8,920 nucleotides of DNA from an uncultured Planctomycetaceae bacterium (GCA_903885855.1 CAISKG010000639.1:1-8920), one strand, 5' to 3'. Shown: positions 1 through 7,005, counted from the stretch's first letter. The notes: generated by a model from the letters alone, not told the origin. Program-made: numbers and translations.

Positions 1-270
1 CCCGCGCCGCGGGCGACGCCAGAGACGCCCGACTCCGACGATCCCTTCGCCGATCCGACCCCGCGGCCCGGCGACGATCCCTTCGGCGACGAGCCGATGA
101 ACGACGACGTGCTCGACCAGCGTGACGAGCAGATGGAGGAGAACGCCGCGGAACTCGACGATCGCTTCGACCAGCGCGACGAGCGGATGGAGGAGAACGC
201 GGCGGAGCTCGACGATCGGCTCGACCAGATCGACGCCCAGCAGGAACGCGAGGCCGCCGGGGGGGGCTGA
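1..270 (+). CDS. C-terminal end of an acidic tandem-repeat / coiled-coil protein (5' end outside window)
   Basis: The frame starting at base 1 is open and ends at TGA 268-270, giving the last 89 residues of a protein whose start lies upstream. The visible part is very acidic and has two layers of repetition. A Pro/Asp-rich segment repeats the motif DDPF (DDPFADP, then DDPFGDEP). It is followed by two tandem 18-residue units of the form RDE(Q/R)MEENAAELDDR(F/L)DQ, then a degenerate tail (IDAQQERE) and a Gly-rich end. The units alternate charged residues with M, A, L and F, which fits an amphipathic helix or coiled coil. The stop lies 16 nt before the next start on the same strand, so the two genes may be co-transcribed. 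I do not recognise a family, and without the N terminus neither location nor function can be given. Coding is supported by the repeat divergence, which is mostly synonymous (4 of 6 differences). Confidence 0.72.
   Translation, partial: PAPRATPETPDSDDPFADPTPRPGDDPFGDEPMNDDVLDQRDEQMEENAAELDDRFDQRDERMEENAAELDDRLDQIDAQQEREAAGGG
121..228 (+). repeat. Two tandem 54-nt (18-codon) repeats inside the acidic protein
   Basis: Bases 121-174 and 175-228 are two in-frame copies of the same 54-nt unit and differ at six positions by my alignment. Four differences are silent (cgt/cgc, gcc/gcg, gaa/gag, cgc/cgg) and two change residues (Gln/Arg and Phe/Leu). The protein sequence of the unit is therefore preserved more than the DNA. 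This suggests an old intragenic duplication kept for its helical character. Confidence 0.85.
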
Positions 271-279
271 TCCCCCGGC
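256..279 (+). other. GC-rich hairpin over the stop/start junction
   Basis: The sequence gccggggg (256-263) can pair with cccccggc (272-279), an 8-bp stem with an 8-nt loop containing the upstream gene's TGA. It ends 7 nt before the ATG of the next gene, in the place where a ribosome binding site would be. There is no T-run after it, so it does not look like a standard intrinsic terminator. It could dampen initiation of the downstream gene or simply reflect high GC. The pairing is seen in the sequence; the role is inference. Confidence 0.35.
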
Positions 280-286
280 CACACCC

Positions 287-1594
287 ATGAGCGTGCCGGC
301 ATCGAGCGCGCTGGCCGCGAGGATCGGCGCCGAGCTGGGGAAGGCGACGTTCGTCGATCCCCATTCGCACGTCGATCCCCACGCCCCCGCGGCGCGGTCG
401 CTGGCCGACATCCTCGGCTACCACTACTACACCGAGCTCGTCCACGCCTCCGGGGTCGCCCGGGAGCGCATCGAGGGGGCCGGGCTCGACGACGCCACGC
501 GCGTCGGGCGGATCGTGGACGGGCTCGACGCCCTCTCCAACACCGTGCAGCACGAATGGCTGCTGGAGCTGGGTCGCGATCTGTTCGGGTTCGACGCCGC
601 GCGGCTCGACGCCTCCAACTGGCACGACCTCGACGCGGCGGTGCGGAGCCGCTCGGCGGATCCGCAGTGGGCCGCGACGGTGCTCGCGCGCAGCCGGATC
701 GAGGCGGTGTTCCTCACCAACGACTTCGACGATCCGCTCGAGGGCTTCGACACGGCTCGCTGGGTTCCCTGCCTGCGCGTCGACGAGCTGGTGTTCCACC
801 TCGCCAAGCCCGGCGTCGTCGAGCGGCTGGAGCGGGCCTCGGGACGGGGAGCCGGCGACCTCGCCGGCCTCGACGCCGCGCTGGAGGCCGTCGCCGACCG
901 CTTCGTGGCCCGCGGCGCCCGGGCGGCGGCGATCTCGCTCCCGCCCGACTTCCGGCCCCGGGCGGTGCCGCGGTCGGAGGCGGAGGCCGCCCTGGCCGCG
1001 GTCCACCGCCACGGCCCCGAGGCACCGGCCGCCGACCGGGCGACGATCGCCGCGCACCTCTTCTGGCACGTGGCCGGGGTCTGCGGCGCGCGGGGGCTGC
1101 CGTTCGACCTGATGATCGGGGTGCGCCGCGGCGTCTATCCCGGCGGCGTTTTCCAGGGACAGGATCTGCTCGACGGCCGGCTCTCGCTGGCTGACTACGC
1201 CCCGCTGTTCAACGCCTTCCCGGGGGTCACGTTCCCGGTGTCGGTCCTCTCCCGCCCCTTGAACCACGAGCTGACGGCCTTCGCCTGGATCTTCCCCAAC
1301 GTCCTTCCCTTCGGGCATTGGTGGTACGCCAACACGCCGGCGACGATCGAGGCGGATCTCGAGCAGCGCCTCGAGGCGGTGCCGCGCACGAAGCTCCTCG
1401 GCTACTACAGCGACATGTACAAGGTGGAGTTCGGCTACCCGAAGTTCGCCATGTACCGCCGGGTGCTGGCGCGCGTGCTCGCGCGGCGATTCGTGGAGGA
1501 GCGCGGCTGGAGCGAGGAGCGCGCGGTCGATCTGGGGCTCGACCTGCTGGTGCGCAATCCGCGGCGGGTGTTCTACCGCGGCGGGGCGGCCTGA
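287..1594 (+). CDS. uxaC: Glucuronate isomerase-like (UxaC family) amidohydrolase
   Basis: A 435-residue protein resembling uronate isomerase, which interconverts D-glucuronate and D-fructuronate (or galacturonate and tagaturonate) in the cytoplasm at the entry of hexuronate breakdown. An N-terminal metal-binding HxH lies in VDPHSHVDPH (H26, H28). Other blocks line up with UxaC landmarks: FLTNDFDDP (143-150; TTDDP in E. coli), VPCLRVDELV (160-169), LPFDLMIGVRRGV (271-283), and a C-terminal half with PFGHWWY (341-347) and GYYSDMYKVEFGYPKFAMYRR (372-392), matching the WW...TDS...YPR..Y.RR pattern. It is slightly shorter than E. coli UxaC (about 470). The ATG at 287 is chosen because it precedes the HxH by the usual short leader. 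The same frame is open back to 122, but that part overlaps the upstream gene and is Arg/Ser-rich shadow coding. No clear ribosome binding site is visible. No other uronate-pathway gene is in the window, so the exact substrate is uncertain. Confidence 0.88.
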   Translation: MSVPASSALAARIGAELGKATFVDPHSHVDPHAPAARSLADILGYHYYTELVHASGVARERIEGAGLDDATRVGRIVDGLDALSNTVQHEWLLELGRDLFGFDAARLDASNWHDLDAAVRSRSADPQWAATVLARSRIEAVFLTNDFDDPLEGFDTARWVPCLRVDELVFHLAKPGVVERLERASGRGAGDLAGLDAALEAVADRFVARGARAAAISLPPDFRPRAVPRSEAEAALAAVHRHGPEAPAADRATIAAHLFWHVAGVCGARGLPFDLMIGVRRGVYPGGVFQGQDLLDGRLSLADYAPLFNAFPGVTFPVSVLSRPLNHELTAFAWIFPNVLPFGHWWYANTPATIEADLEQRLEAVPRTKLLGYYSDMYKVEFGYPKFAMYRRVLARVLARRFVEERGWSEERAVDLGLDLLVRNPRRVFYRGGAA

Positions 1595-1968
1595 AGGCCG
1601 GCGGCCACGACGAACGCCCAGCCGGCGATCAACAGCGCTCCGCCCACGGGCACCACCGCGCCGAGGATGCGCAGCCCTGTGAGCGCGAGGATCGCCAGCA
1701 GGCCGCTGAAGATGGCCGTGCCGGCGGTGAAACAGAAGCCCGCCGCGCCGAGGCGGCCGCGGCAGGCGGTGCACTCGGGCAGTCCGGCGGCCACGGCCAC
1801 GGCGAGGAGCGCCACGGCGTGGAACAGGCAGTAGCGGACCGCCGTCTCCCAGTTGGCCGCCTGGCCGTTGGCCTCGAAGTGCGCCTTCAGACCGTGGGCG
1901 CCGAAGGCGCCGGCGGCGACGCCGAGACCGCCAAGCAGGGCACCGGCGATGAACCAGCCGCGCAGCAT
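1573..1968 (-). CDS. DUF423 family small membrane protein
   Basis: A 131-residue hydrophobic protein with about four predicted membrane helices. It carries the DUF423 (E. coli YgdD-like) hallmarks: GAFGAHGLKAHF near the N terminus (residues 20-31), NWETAVRYCLFHAVALL (39-55), IFSGLLAILALTG, and a C-terminal LGAVVPVGGALLIAGW block. The family has no established biochemical function; it is an inner-membrane protein of unknown role. Length matches the family (about 120-130). A small oddity is a CTAC (CxxC) in the loop after helix 2, with further Cys in or near helices. It lies 28 nt downstream of the secretin gene on the same strand, so it is probably the last gene of that transcript. Its 3' end overlaps the convergent UxaC gene by 22 nt (1573-1594), which leaves no room for a separate terminator. 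No convincing Shine-Dalgarno is visible before its ATG (1966-1968). Confidence 0.88.
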   Translation of the reverse strand: MLRGWFIAGALLGGLGVAAGAFGAHGLKAHFEANGQAANWETAVRYCLFHAVALLAVAVAAGLPECTACRGRLGAAGFCFTAGTAIFSGLLAILALTGLRILGAVVPVGGALLIAGWAFVVAAGLQAAPPR

Positions 1969-1996
1969 GGTGGGTGGAGGGCTTCCGGGGCCGCCG

Positions 1997-4870
1997 TCAG
2001 GGACGGTTGATGCCCAGGAGCTTGTCCTCCTCCTCCTCCTGGATGATGATCCGCGGCGTCACCATCAGCATCAGGCTGTCGGTGACGCGCCCCATGCCGA
2101 CGTTCTTGAAGAGCCGGTTGATGTAGGGGATCTTGGAGAGGATCGGGACGCCGAACTCGTTGCGCCCCTCGCGGAGCCGCTTGATCCCGCCCAGGAGCAC
2201 GGTGCCGCCGTCGGGGACGCTGACGGTCGTCGTCACCGAGGTGGAGATGAATTCCGGCTGCTGCAGCGTGGTGCCGCTGGAGCGGATCGTCTGCTCGTTG
2301 GCGGTCTTGGCGTTGATGCCCAGCGACGCCCCGAACGGATTCTCCCCTGCCTGGCCGATGCCCCCGTCGAGGCCCGACTTCTCGTCGGCGCTCTTGGTGG
2401 AGGTGGAGCGGGTGCCCTCGAACTGGAACTCCTGCACCTTGCCGATCTGCGTGAAGCGGGGCACGAGGGTCAGGCGCACGAAACGCCGGTCGTTGGAGAC
2501 CACCGCCTGGACGTTGACGCTCGTCCCCTCGCTGAGGATGGTGATCACCGGCGTCTGGGCGGCGGCGAAGTCGCCCACCACGGGATTCACCGAGGTCACG
2601 AAGGGACGGGTGACGGTGTCGTTGATGAAGGCGGTCTGACCGTTGAAGAGCGTCACCTTCGGGGCCTGCATGACGTTCGACCGCTGGTTGCCCTGGGCGG
2701 CCTGGATGAGGAAGTAGGCCTCGATGTCGCTGAGGATCGCGAAGCCGAACGTGGCGGCGGAGCTGATCGGATCGACGAGGCCGGGGAGCTGCGGCACCGC
2801 GGCCGAGCCGAAGCTGTTCTGCCGGAAGGGGACGGAGTAGAAGTTCTGCAGGGGCTGTCCGCCGAGCGTGGCGTTGTTGCCGAGGTTGGAGACGTTGCCG
2901 GCCCGCGCGACGCCGGGATTGCCGAGGTTGTCGAGGCCGATCAGCTGCGACGGGCCGCCGGGATTGGCCGGGATGCCGAGCGTGAACGGCGACTGCGAGC
3001 CGCCGCCCCCGGTCGGCAGGGCGGTCATGTTGAGCGGCTCGCGGACGTTCGACTGGATGTTGAAGTCGAAGTCGACGCCGATCCGCTCGAAGAAGTTGTC
3101 ATTCAGGCGGATGAAGCGCACCTCGATCGCCACCTGGAGATCCTGGAGGCGGCGCAGCTGCTGGAGGAGGTCGGCGATCTGCTCGTGGACCTCCTGCGTC
3201 TGCGTGATGACGAGGCTCAGGTTCGTGGCGAACGACTGGATGGCACCGGTGCCGCCCTGGGCCGCCCAGGTCTCCGGGGCGATGGTCTCCTGGATGAGCT
3301 GGATCAGCGAGCTGAAGTCGGCCTGCGAACCGCCGCCGGGGACGGGGCTCGAACCGAGCAGCGGCAGCGTGGATCCGCTCCCCTGGGCCCCCAATCCGCC
3401 ACCGGGCACCTGTGCCAGCGCCGTCTGCGGCAGCGCCGCGTCGGAGCCCCCCTGGGCGAGCACGCCGGGGGCGGGGCCCGCCTGGACGGAGACATTGGAG
3501 AGCGTGGAGAGGCGCGAGTAGCCGGCGCTGATGGCCCGATCGAGGCCGGTCTCGTCGGTCGTGAAGTTGGGGATCGGGATCACCAGGTCCGCGACGGGGT
3601 AGGAGACGCTGTACATCTGCCCCTGCATGAGCCGCGGGCTCGTGACCTTGAGCACCTCGTCGCGAACGCAGTAATCGAGGTGGAGCGGCTCGAGCAGCAG
3701 CTTGAGGGCGCTCTTGAGCGAGATCTTCTGGTCGAGGGAGATCGTCACCGGGGTGTCGCTGCGCACCCCCTCGCTCTCGAGCCCCACCATGTCGAGGTGG
3801 ATCGGCACGCCGGCCTGCTTGGCCAGCGCGTCGAGGACGACCGCCAGCGGCTCACCCCGGTGGACGGCCACCACCGGCATGGAGAGCTGCTTGTGGATCG
3901 CCGCCTCGGCCGGCGAGGCACGGCCGCGCCCCTCGGCGTCGAGGCGGCTGCGGTTCTTGGTGAGGTCCTGCCAGTCCTTCATCTCCGGAAACTCGATCGG
4001 CCCCACGAACGGGGTGCTCGAGCGGTCGACGTCGACGAGGGCCTCGATCACCCCCTCCTCCTTCGCGTCGCCGATCGCCTTCTGCGTGTCGAGGCGCCGG
4101 ATCATGCGGCTCTGGGAGAGGAGCTGCCGCACCACCGCGGAGTCCGGGGCCAGCTGCGCGGCCTTCTTGGCCAGGGCCTCCGCCTCGGGGTAGCGGCGCT
4201 CGTCGATCATCTGGTTGTACTCGTCCACGAGCAGGGCCAGACGCTGGTCGACCTCGACCTTCTGGTTGCGCTCGCGCGCCACCCGGGCGTCGATCTCGGC
4301 GCTGCGGCGCTCCATGGCGATGTCGGCGGCCCGTTTGCCGGTCATCTGCTCGATCTCGCCCCGGGCCCGGTCGATGCGCTTGAGCAGCTGGGCACGCGTC
4401 TCGTCGGCGATGTCGGCGGCGTTCACCTCGGTGGCGGCGGCTTCGAGGATGTCGAGGGCGTCGCCGGGGCTGCGCTGCGCGGCGCGGCGGGCCTCGAGCT
4501 GCCGGGCGGCCACCTCCGCCGAGAGGCGGGCGACGATCAGGTCGCGGGGGAGGGCGGCGTCGGCGGTGGCCGGGGCGGCGGGGGTCGGGGCACCGGGGCG
4601 GGCGGCCGCGGAGCGCTCGAGCGCCTGCTCGATCGCGCGGCGGGCTCCGGCGGCGTCGGCGGCCGCGGCCTCCGCGGCCTGCTGCTCGGCGACGGGGGTG
4701 GGGAGCTCGAGCGGCGGTTCGTCGGCGAGCGCCGCGCCGGCCAGCGTGAGCGAGGTGGTGACGACCCCGCCGGCGACCCACGTCGACCGCATCCATGCGG
4801 CGGGCCGCAGGCTGCGGGATCGCGGTGCCGGGCTGCCGTGAAGGGCGGCGGTGTCTCGGGTTCGTGCCAT
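1997..4870 (-). CDS. Exported secretin-family (type II/III secretion GspD-like) outer-membrane protein
   Basis: A 957-residue protein read right to left. Residues 1-49 form an export signal: Arg-rich start, hydrophobic VAGGVVTTSLTLAG, likely cleavage after AALA before DE. Residues 60-280 are Ala/Arg/Glu-rich helix with a TPR-like unit (RRYPEAEALAKKAAQLAP, 225-242). Residues 330-410 resemble the secretin N0/STN module (HRGEPLAVVLDALAKQAGV...). A Gly/Pro/Gln-rich linker follows (463-517), then a second periplasmic ring-type domain (518-600). The secretin core spans about 578-943, with VPDGGTVLLGG (885-895), the conserved GVPILSKIPYINRLFKN (907-923) and the final LMVTPRIII strand. An Asn/Gly-rich insert lies at 610-690. 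The C terminus is acidic (QEEEEDK), with no clear pilotin-binding domain. Secretins form multimeric outer-membrane channels; the cargo here is unknown, as no other secretion or pilus gene is present. ATG 4868-4870 is preferred over the longer frame to 5014 because GAGGGG lies about 9 nt upstream and the signal peptide follows. Confidence 0.9.
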   Translation of the reverse strand: MARTRDTAALHGSPAPRSRSLRPAAWMRSTWVAGGVVTTSLTLAGAALADEPPLELPTPVAEQQAAEAAAADAAGARRAIEQALERSAAARPGAPTPAAPATADAALPRDLIVARLSAEVAARQLEARRAAQRSPGDALDILEAAATEVNAADIADETRAQLLKRIDRARGEIEQMTGKRAADIAMERRSAEIDARVARERNQKVEVDQRLALLVDEYNQMIDERRYPEAEALAKKAAQLAPDSAVVRQLLSQSRMIRRLDTQKAIGDAKEEGVIEALVDVDRSSTPFVGPIEFPEMKDWQDLTKNRSRLDAEGRGRASPAEAAIHKQLSMPVVAVHRGEPLAVVLDALAKQAGVPIHLDMVGLESEGVRSDTPVTISLDQKISLKSALKLLLEPLHLDYCVRDEVLKVTSPRLMQGQMYSVSYPVADLVIPIPNFTTDETGLDRAISAGYSRLSTLSNVSVQAGPAPGVLAQGGSDAALPQTALAQVPGGGLGAQGSGSTLPLLGSSPVPGGGSQADFSSLIQLIQETIAPETWAAQGGTGAIQSFATNLSLVITQTQEVHEQIADLLQQLRRLQDLQVAIEVRFIRLNDNFFERIGVDFDFNIQSNVREPLNMTALPTGGGGSQSPFTLGIPANPGGPSQLIGLDNLGNPGVARAGNVSNLGNNATLGGQPLQNFYSVPFRQNSFGSAAVPQLPGLVDPISSAATFGFAILSDIEAYFLIQAAQGNQRSNVMQAPKVTLFNGQTAFINDTVTRPFVTSVNPVVGDFAAAQTPVITILSEGTSVNVQAVVSNDRRFVRLTLVPRFTQIGKVQEFQFEGTRSTSTKSADEKSGLDGGIGQAGENPFGASLGINAKTANEQTIRSSGTTLQQPEFISTSVTTTVSVPDGGTVLLGGIKRLREGRNEFGVPILSKIPYINRLFKNVGMGRVTDSLMLMVTPRIIIQEEEEDKLLGINRP

Positions 4871-4911
4871 GGGTCGGGTCCCCTCGGTCTGGAGAACGGA
4901 TTCGGGCGGGA

Positions 4912-4941
4912 TAGGTACTGGCCCGGGGGGAGGCGGGTCAA
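4912..4941 (-). promoter_or_regulatory. Candidate sigma-70-like promoter of the secretin gene
   Basis: On the minus strand TTGACC (4941-4936) is followed after 18 nt by TACCTA (4917-4912). The -35 is close to consensus (TTGACA) but the -10 is weak. Transcription would start some 35 nt before the ATG at 4870 and include the GAGGGG ribosome binding site. Position and -35 match are good; the -10 makes this tentative. Confidence 0.35.
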
Positions 4942-4964
4942 GGGCATCCCCGCGCCCGAAAGAA

Positions 4965-4988
4965 GGCGTTTTTCGCGGGAAAAACGCC
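4965..4988 (-). terminator. Perfect 10-bp inverted repeat, candidate terminator or operator
   Basis: ggcgtttttc (4965-4974) and gaaaaacgcc (4979-4988) form a perfect 10-bp stem with a 4-nt loop. The site is between two minus-strand genes, about 80 nt after the signalling gene's stop and just upstream of the candidate secretin promoter. On the minus strand the 3' arm is followed by TTCTTTC, a modest pyrimidine tract, so it could end the signalling transcript. The A/T core flanked by GC is atypical for an intrinsic terminator, and binding by a dimeric regulator of the secretin gene is an equal alternative. Confidence 0.45.
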
Positions 4989-5025
4989 GGTTTGTCCCGG
5001 CGACGCCCCGACACGGGGGGATGAT

Positions 5026-5044
5026 GGGGCGGCGCGGCCGCCCC
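5026..5044 (-). terminator. GC-rich hairpin behind the signalling gene, candidate terminator
   Basis: ggggcggc (5026-5033) pairs with gccgcccc (5037-5044), an 8-bp all-GC stem with a 3-nt loop, starting 23 nt after the TGA of the minus-strand signalling gene. The following minus-strand bases (ATCATCCCCCC) contain no T-run, so termination would need a factor or the neighbouring second hairpin. Folding is seen in the sequence; function is inferred from position. Confidence 0.35.
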
Positions 5045-5067
5045 CGATCCACCGCCCCGAGGCCGAT

Positions 5068-6856
5068 TCAGTCGTCGGCGACGGGCCCGGCGGCGGCCGG
5101 TCCGGTTCCGGCCAGGGGCCTCACCAGAGCCCGCTCCACCGTGTCGAGCAGCTGATCGACCCGGAACGGCTTGAAGAGCACCAGCCCGATGCCCGCCTGC
5201 CGTGCCTTGACGATCGAGTGGCCCGGGTCGTAGCCGAAGCCGGTCATGAGCACCAGCGGCACGTGGTCGAGGATCTCCCGCAGGCGGAGATAGAGCTGGT
5301 AGCCGGACATGTCGGGGAGGCGGATGTCGGCGATGATCACGTCGTAGTCCTCGGCGCCGGCCGCGCGGACCATCGACGTCGCCTCGGCCCCGTCGCGGGC
5401 CGTCTCCACGACCGATCCGTTGCGCTCGAGCAGGCAGTGGGCCGCGGCCCGCACCTGCTCGTCGGCGTCGACGACGAGGATCCGCTTGCCGGCGAGGGCC
5501 CGGCGCCGCTCGCCGCGCCGGTGCTGCGCGTGGGCGGTGCTGGGCGTCATCTTCTCCCCGACCTTCTGGATCGCCTGCTTGATGTCGCGGGCGTTGCGGA
5601 GGATGCGCTGGAGCCGTTCCACGACGTCCGCGTCGTGGCCGATGTAGCGCTCCATCACGCTCACCGCGTCGTTGAGGATGTCGTCCACCGGCAGCGCCAC
5701 CGCGCCGTGGATCGCCTCGATGCTCTCGGCGGTGGTGGAGGCCTTCTCGGCGACGAGCAGCTCGAGCGTGTTGAGGGCCACCGCCACGTCGCGGGAGAAG
5801 ATCTCCAGAAACTGCATGTCAGTGCGGGAGAAACCGCCCGGCTCCGGGCTCTCGACGTTGAACGTCCCGATCACCTGATCGTGGAGCATGAGCGGCACCG
5901 TGAGCGAGCTTTTCGCCCCCTTGCACCCCTCCAGGTAGAGCGGATCCTTCGTGGTGTCGTCGCAGAAATAGCTCCGTCCGGTGGCGGCGACGTAGCCGGT
6001 GACCCCGTTGTGCTCGGTGCGGGCGAAGAGGATCCGCGCCTCCGCCTCGGGCTGCATGCCCTCGGCGAGGAGCGGCTCGAGCCGGCCGGTCTGCCGGTCG
6101 AGGAGGCGGATCTCGACGACGTCGAATTGGAGCAGGTCGCGGGAGTAGTGGAGGATGTTGCTCTTGAGGAGCTCGATGCGCTCCTCGATGGTCATGTCGG
6201 CGAGTTCGGCCGGCGAGAGATCGGCGAGCTTCTGCCCGGCCTGGTGGATCGCCGCCCGCTTCTGCTGCTCGAGGATCGTCTGCGTGACGTCCCGGATCGA
6301 GACGATGACATGATCCTCCTCCGATCCGGCGCTGCCCGCCGCGGCGATCAGCGGCGCCGAATGGAGATGCAGGTAGCGGTTGTCGGCGGTGCGCACGAGC
6401 GTCTCGGTCATCCGCCCGGAGGCGAGCGCGGCGTGGAACGGCCGCGCTTCCGGACCGAGCATCTCGGGGTTGCCCAGCGCCGCGAGGAAGCCGGTGCCCG
6501 AGGGATCCTCGCCGCCGCACCATTGGCGCACCCGCGCGTTGGCCCAGCGCACCGCGGCCGAGGGGTCGAGGATCGCCACGCCGTCGGGGAAGTGCTCGAG
6601 CACGCGGGCCGCCCGCACCGCGCTTTCGAGTTGCCCCGCCGCGCCCGTGCCGACGATCACGAGGCGGCAGTCGGCGCCCGCGGCGAGCCGCTCGGCGGCC
6701 GCGCCGAGACCGTCGACGACCTCGACGCGGGCCCCCCGGCGCCGCGATCCCGGCGACGACGTCGGTCGTCGCGGCGGTACCGCCGGCCGCTCCGCCGCCG
6801 GCCGGGGGGCCTGGGGGGGAGTCACGGACGACGATGAGCAGGGGCGACTCCGGCAC
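5068..6856 (-). CDS. REC-like/PAS/GAF/receiver signalling protein, with an apparent frameshift near its 5' end
   Basis: A cytoplasmic multidomain signalling protein, 595 residues if one base is removed near 6732-6737. Residues 1-85 look like a degenerate receiver (PLLIVVRD strand, ARVEVVDGLGAAAERL, CRLVIVGTG). Residues 84-198 are a PAS domain (VLEHFPDGVAILDPSAAVRWAN ... IVSIRDVTQ). Helix 199-237 leads into a GAF domain, 238-370 (TGYVAATGRSYFCDDTTKDP, LTVPLMLHDQVIGTFNVES, FLEIFSRDVAVAL). A helical stretch (371-436) resembles a dimerisation region but has no ATPase domain behind it. A receiver follows at 458-578 with phospho-acceptor D510 (VIIADIRLPD), T538 and K562; the acidic pair reads D463-A464, so one acid is missing. 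There is no DNA-binding output domain. The GTG at 6854-6856 is preceded by GAGGGAG at 8 nt and by a good promoter, but it is in another frame from residue ~42 on. If there is no frameshift, GTG 6825 (585 aa, no ribosome binding site) is the alternative start. The gene is divergent from sdhCA. Confidence 0.8.
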
Positions 6857-6895
6857 CGACGGAACTCCCTCGCAACGGACCTCACGCTCCCCGAG

Positions 6896-6925
6896 AGTAT
6901 AAAAATCGGCCGAGCGCTCCGCCAA
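6896..6925 (-). promoter_or_regulatory. Promoter of the PAS-GAF-receiver gene
   Basis: On the minus strand TTGGCG (6925-6920) and TATACT (6901-6896) are separated by 18 nt. The -10 matches consensus at five of six bases and the -35 at four of six. The start point would lie near 6889, giving a leader of about 30 nt that contains GAGGGAG eight bases before the GTG at 6856. This agreement of promoter, ribosome binding site and start supports the GTG start over any longer frame. Confidence 0.6.
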
Positions 6926-6938
6926 ATGCGGGGCGGCG

Positions 6939-6966
6939 TTGCCGGTGGCCCCTGCCCCCCTATACT
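6939..6966 (+). promoter_or_regulatory. Promoter of the sdh operon
   Basis: TTGCCG (6939-6944) and TATACT (6961-6966) are 16 nt apart on the plus strand. Transcription would begin near 6973, about 20-35 nt before the candidate sdhC starts. The -10 box is identical to that of the divergent signalling gene, and the two -35 boxes are only 13 bp apart, back to back. A regulator bound between them could act on both genes. Confidence 0.6.
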
Positions 6967-7005
6967 CCCCAAGGCAGTCCAGATCCCGCCGACGTGAGGC
7001 CGAGC

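Noticed and set aside
122..286. N-terminal extension of the UxaC gene upstream of ATG 287
   Set aside because: It overlaps the acidic repeat gene in another frame, encodes Arg/Ser/Thr-rich low-complexity sequence, and repeats only because the real frame repeats.
1595..2010. Plus-strand continuation downstream of UxaC as an additional gene
   Set aside because: The same bases encode a well-matching DUF423 protein on the minus strand; the plus-strand product has no recognisable features.
4215..4841. Ser/Ala/Arg-rich plus-strand frame opposite the secretin N terminus
   Set aside because: The composition simply mirrors the Ala/Glu/Arg-rich coding on the other strand; no ribosome binding site or domain is seen.
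4871..5014. Longer secretin start at 5014
   Set aside because: The additional 48 residues would pass through the candidate promoter and the palindrome, and would bury the signal peptide behind a Pro-rich segment.
1853..5155. A stop-free plus-strand frame of 1100 codons opposite the secretin gene
   Set aside because: It is the mirror of the secretin codons in GC-rich DNA. The product is an Arg/Gly/Asp/His-rich composition with no domain, while the minus strand encodes clear secretin motifs and a signal peptide.
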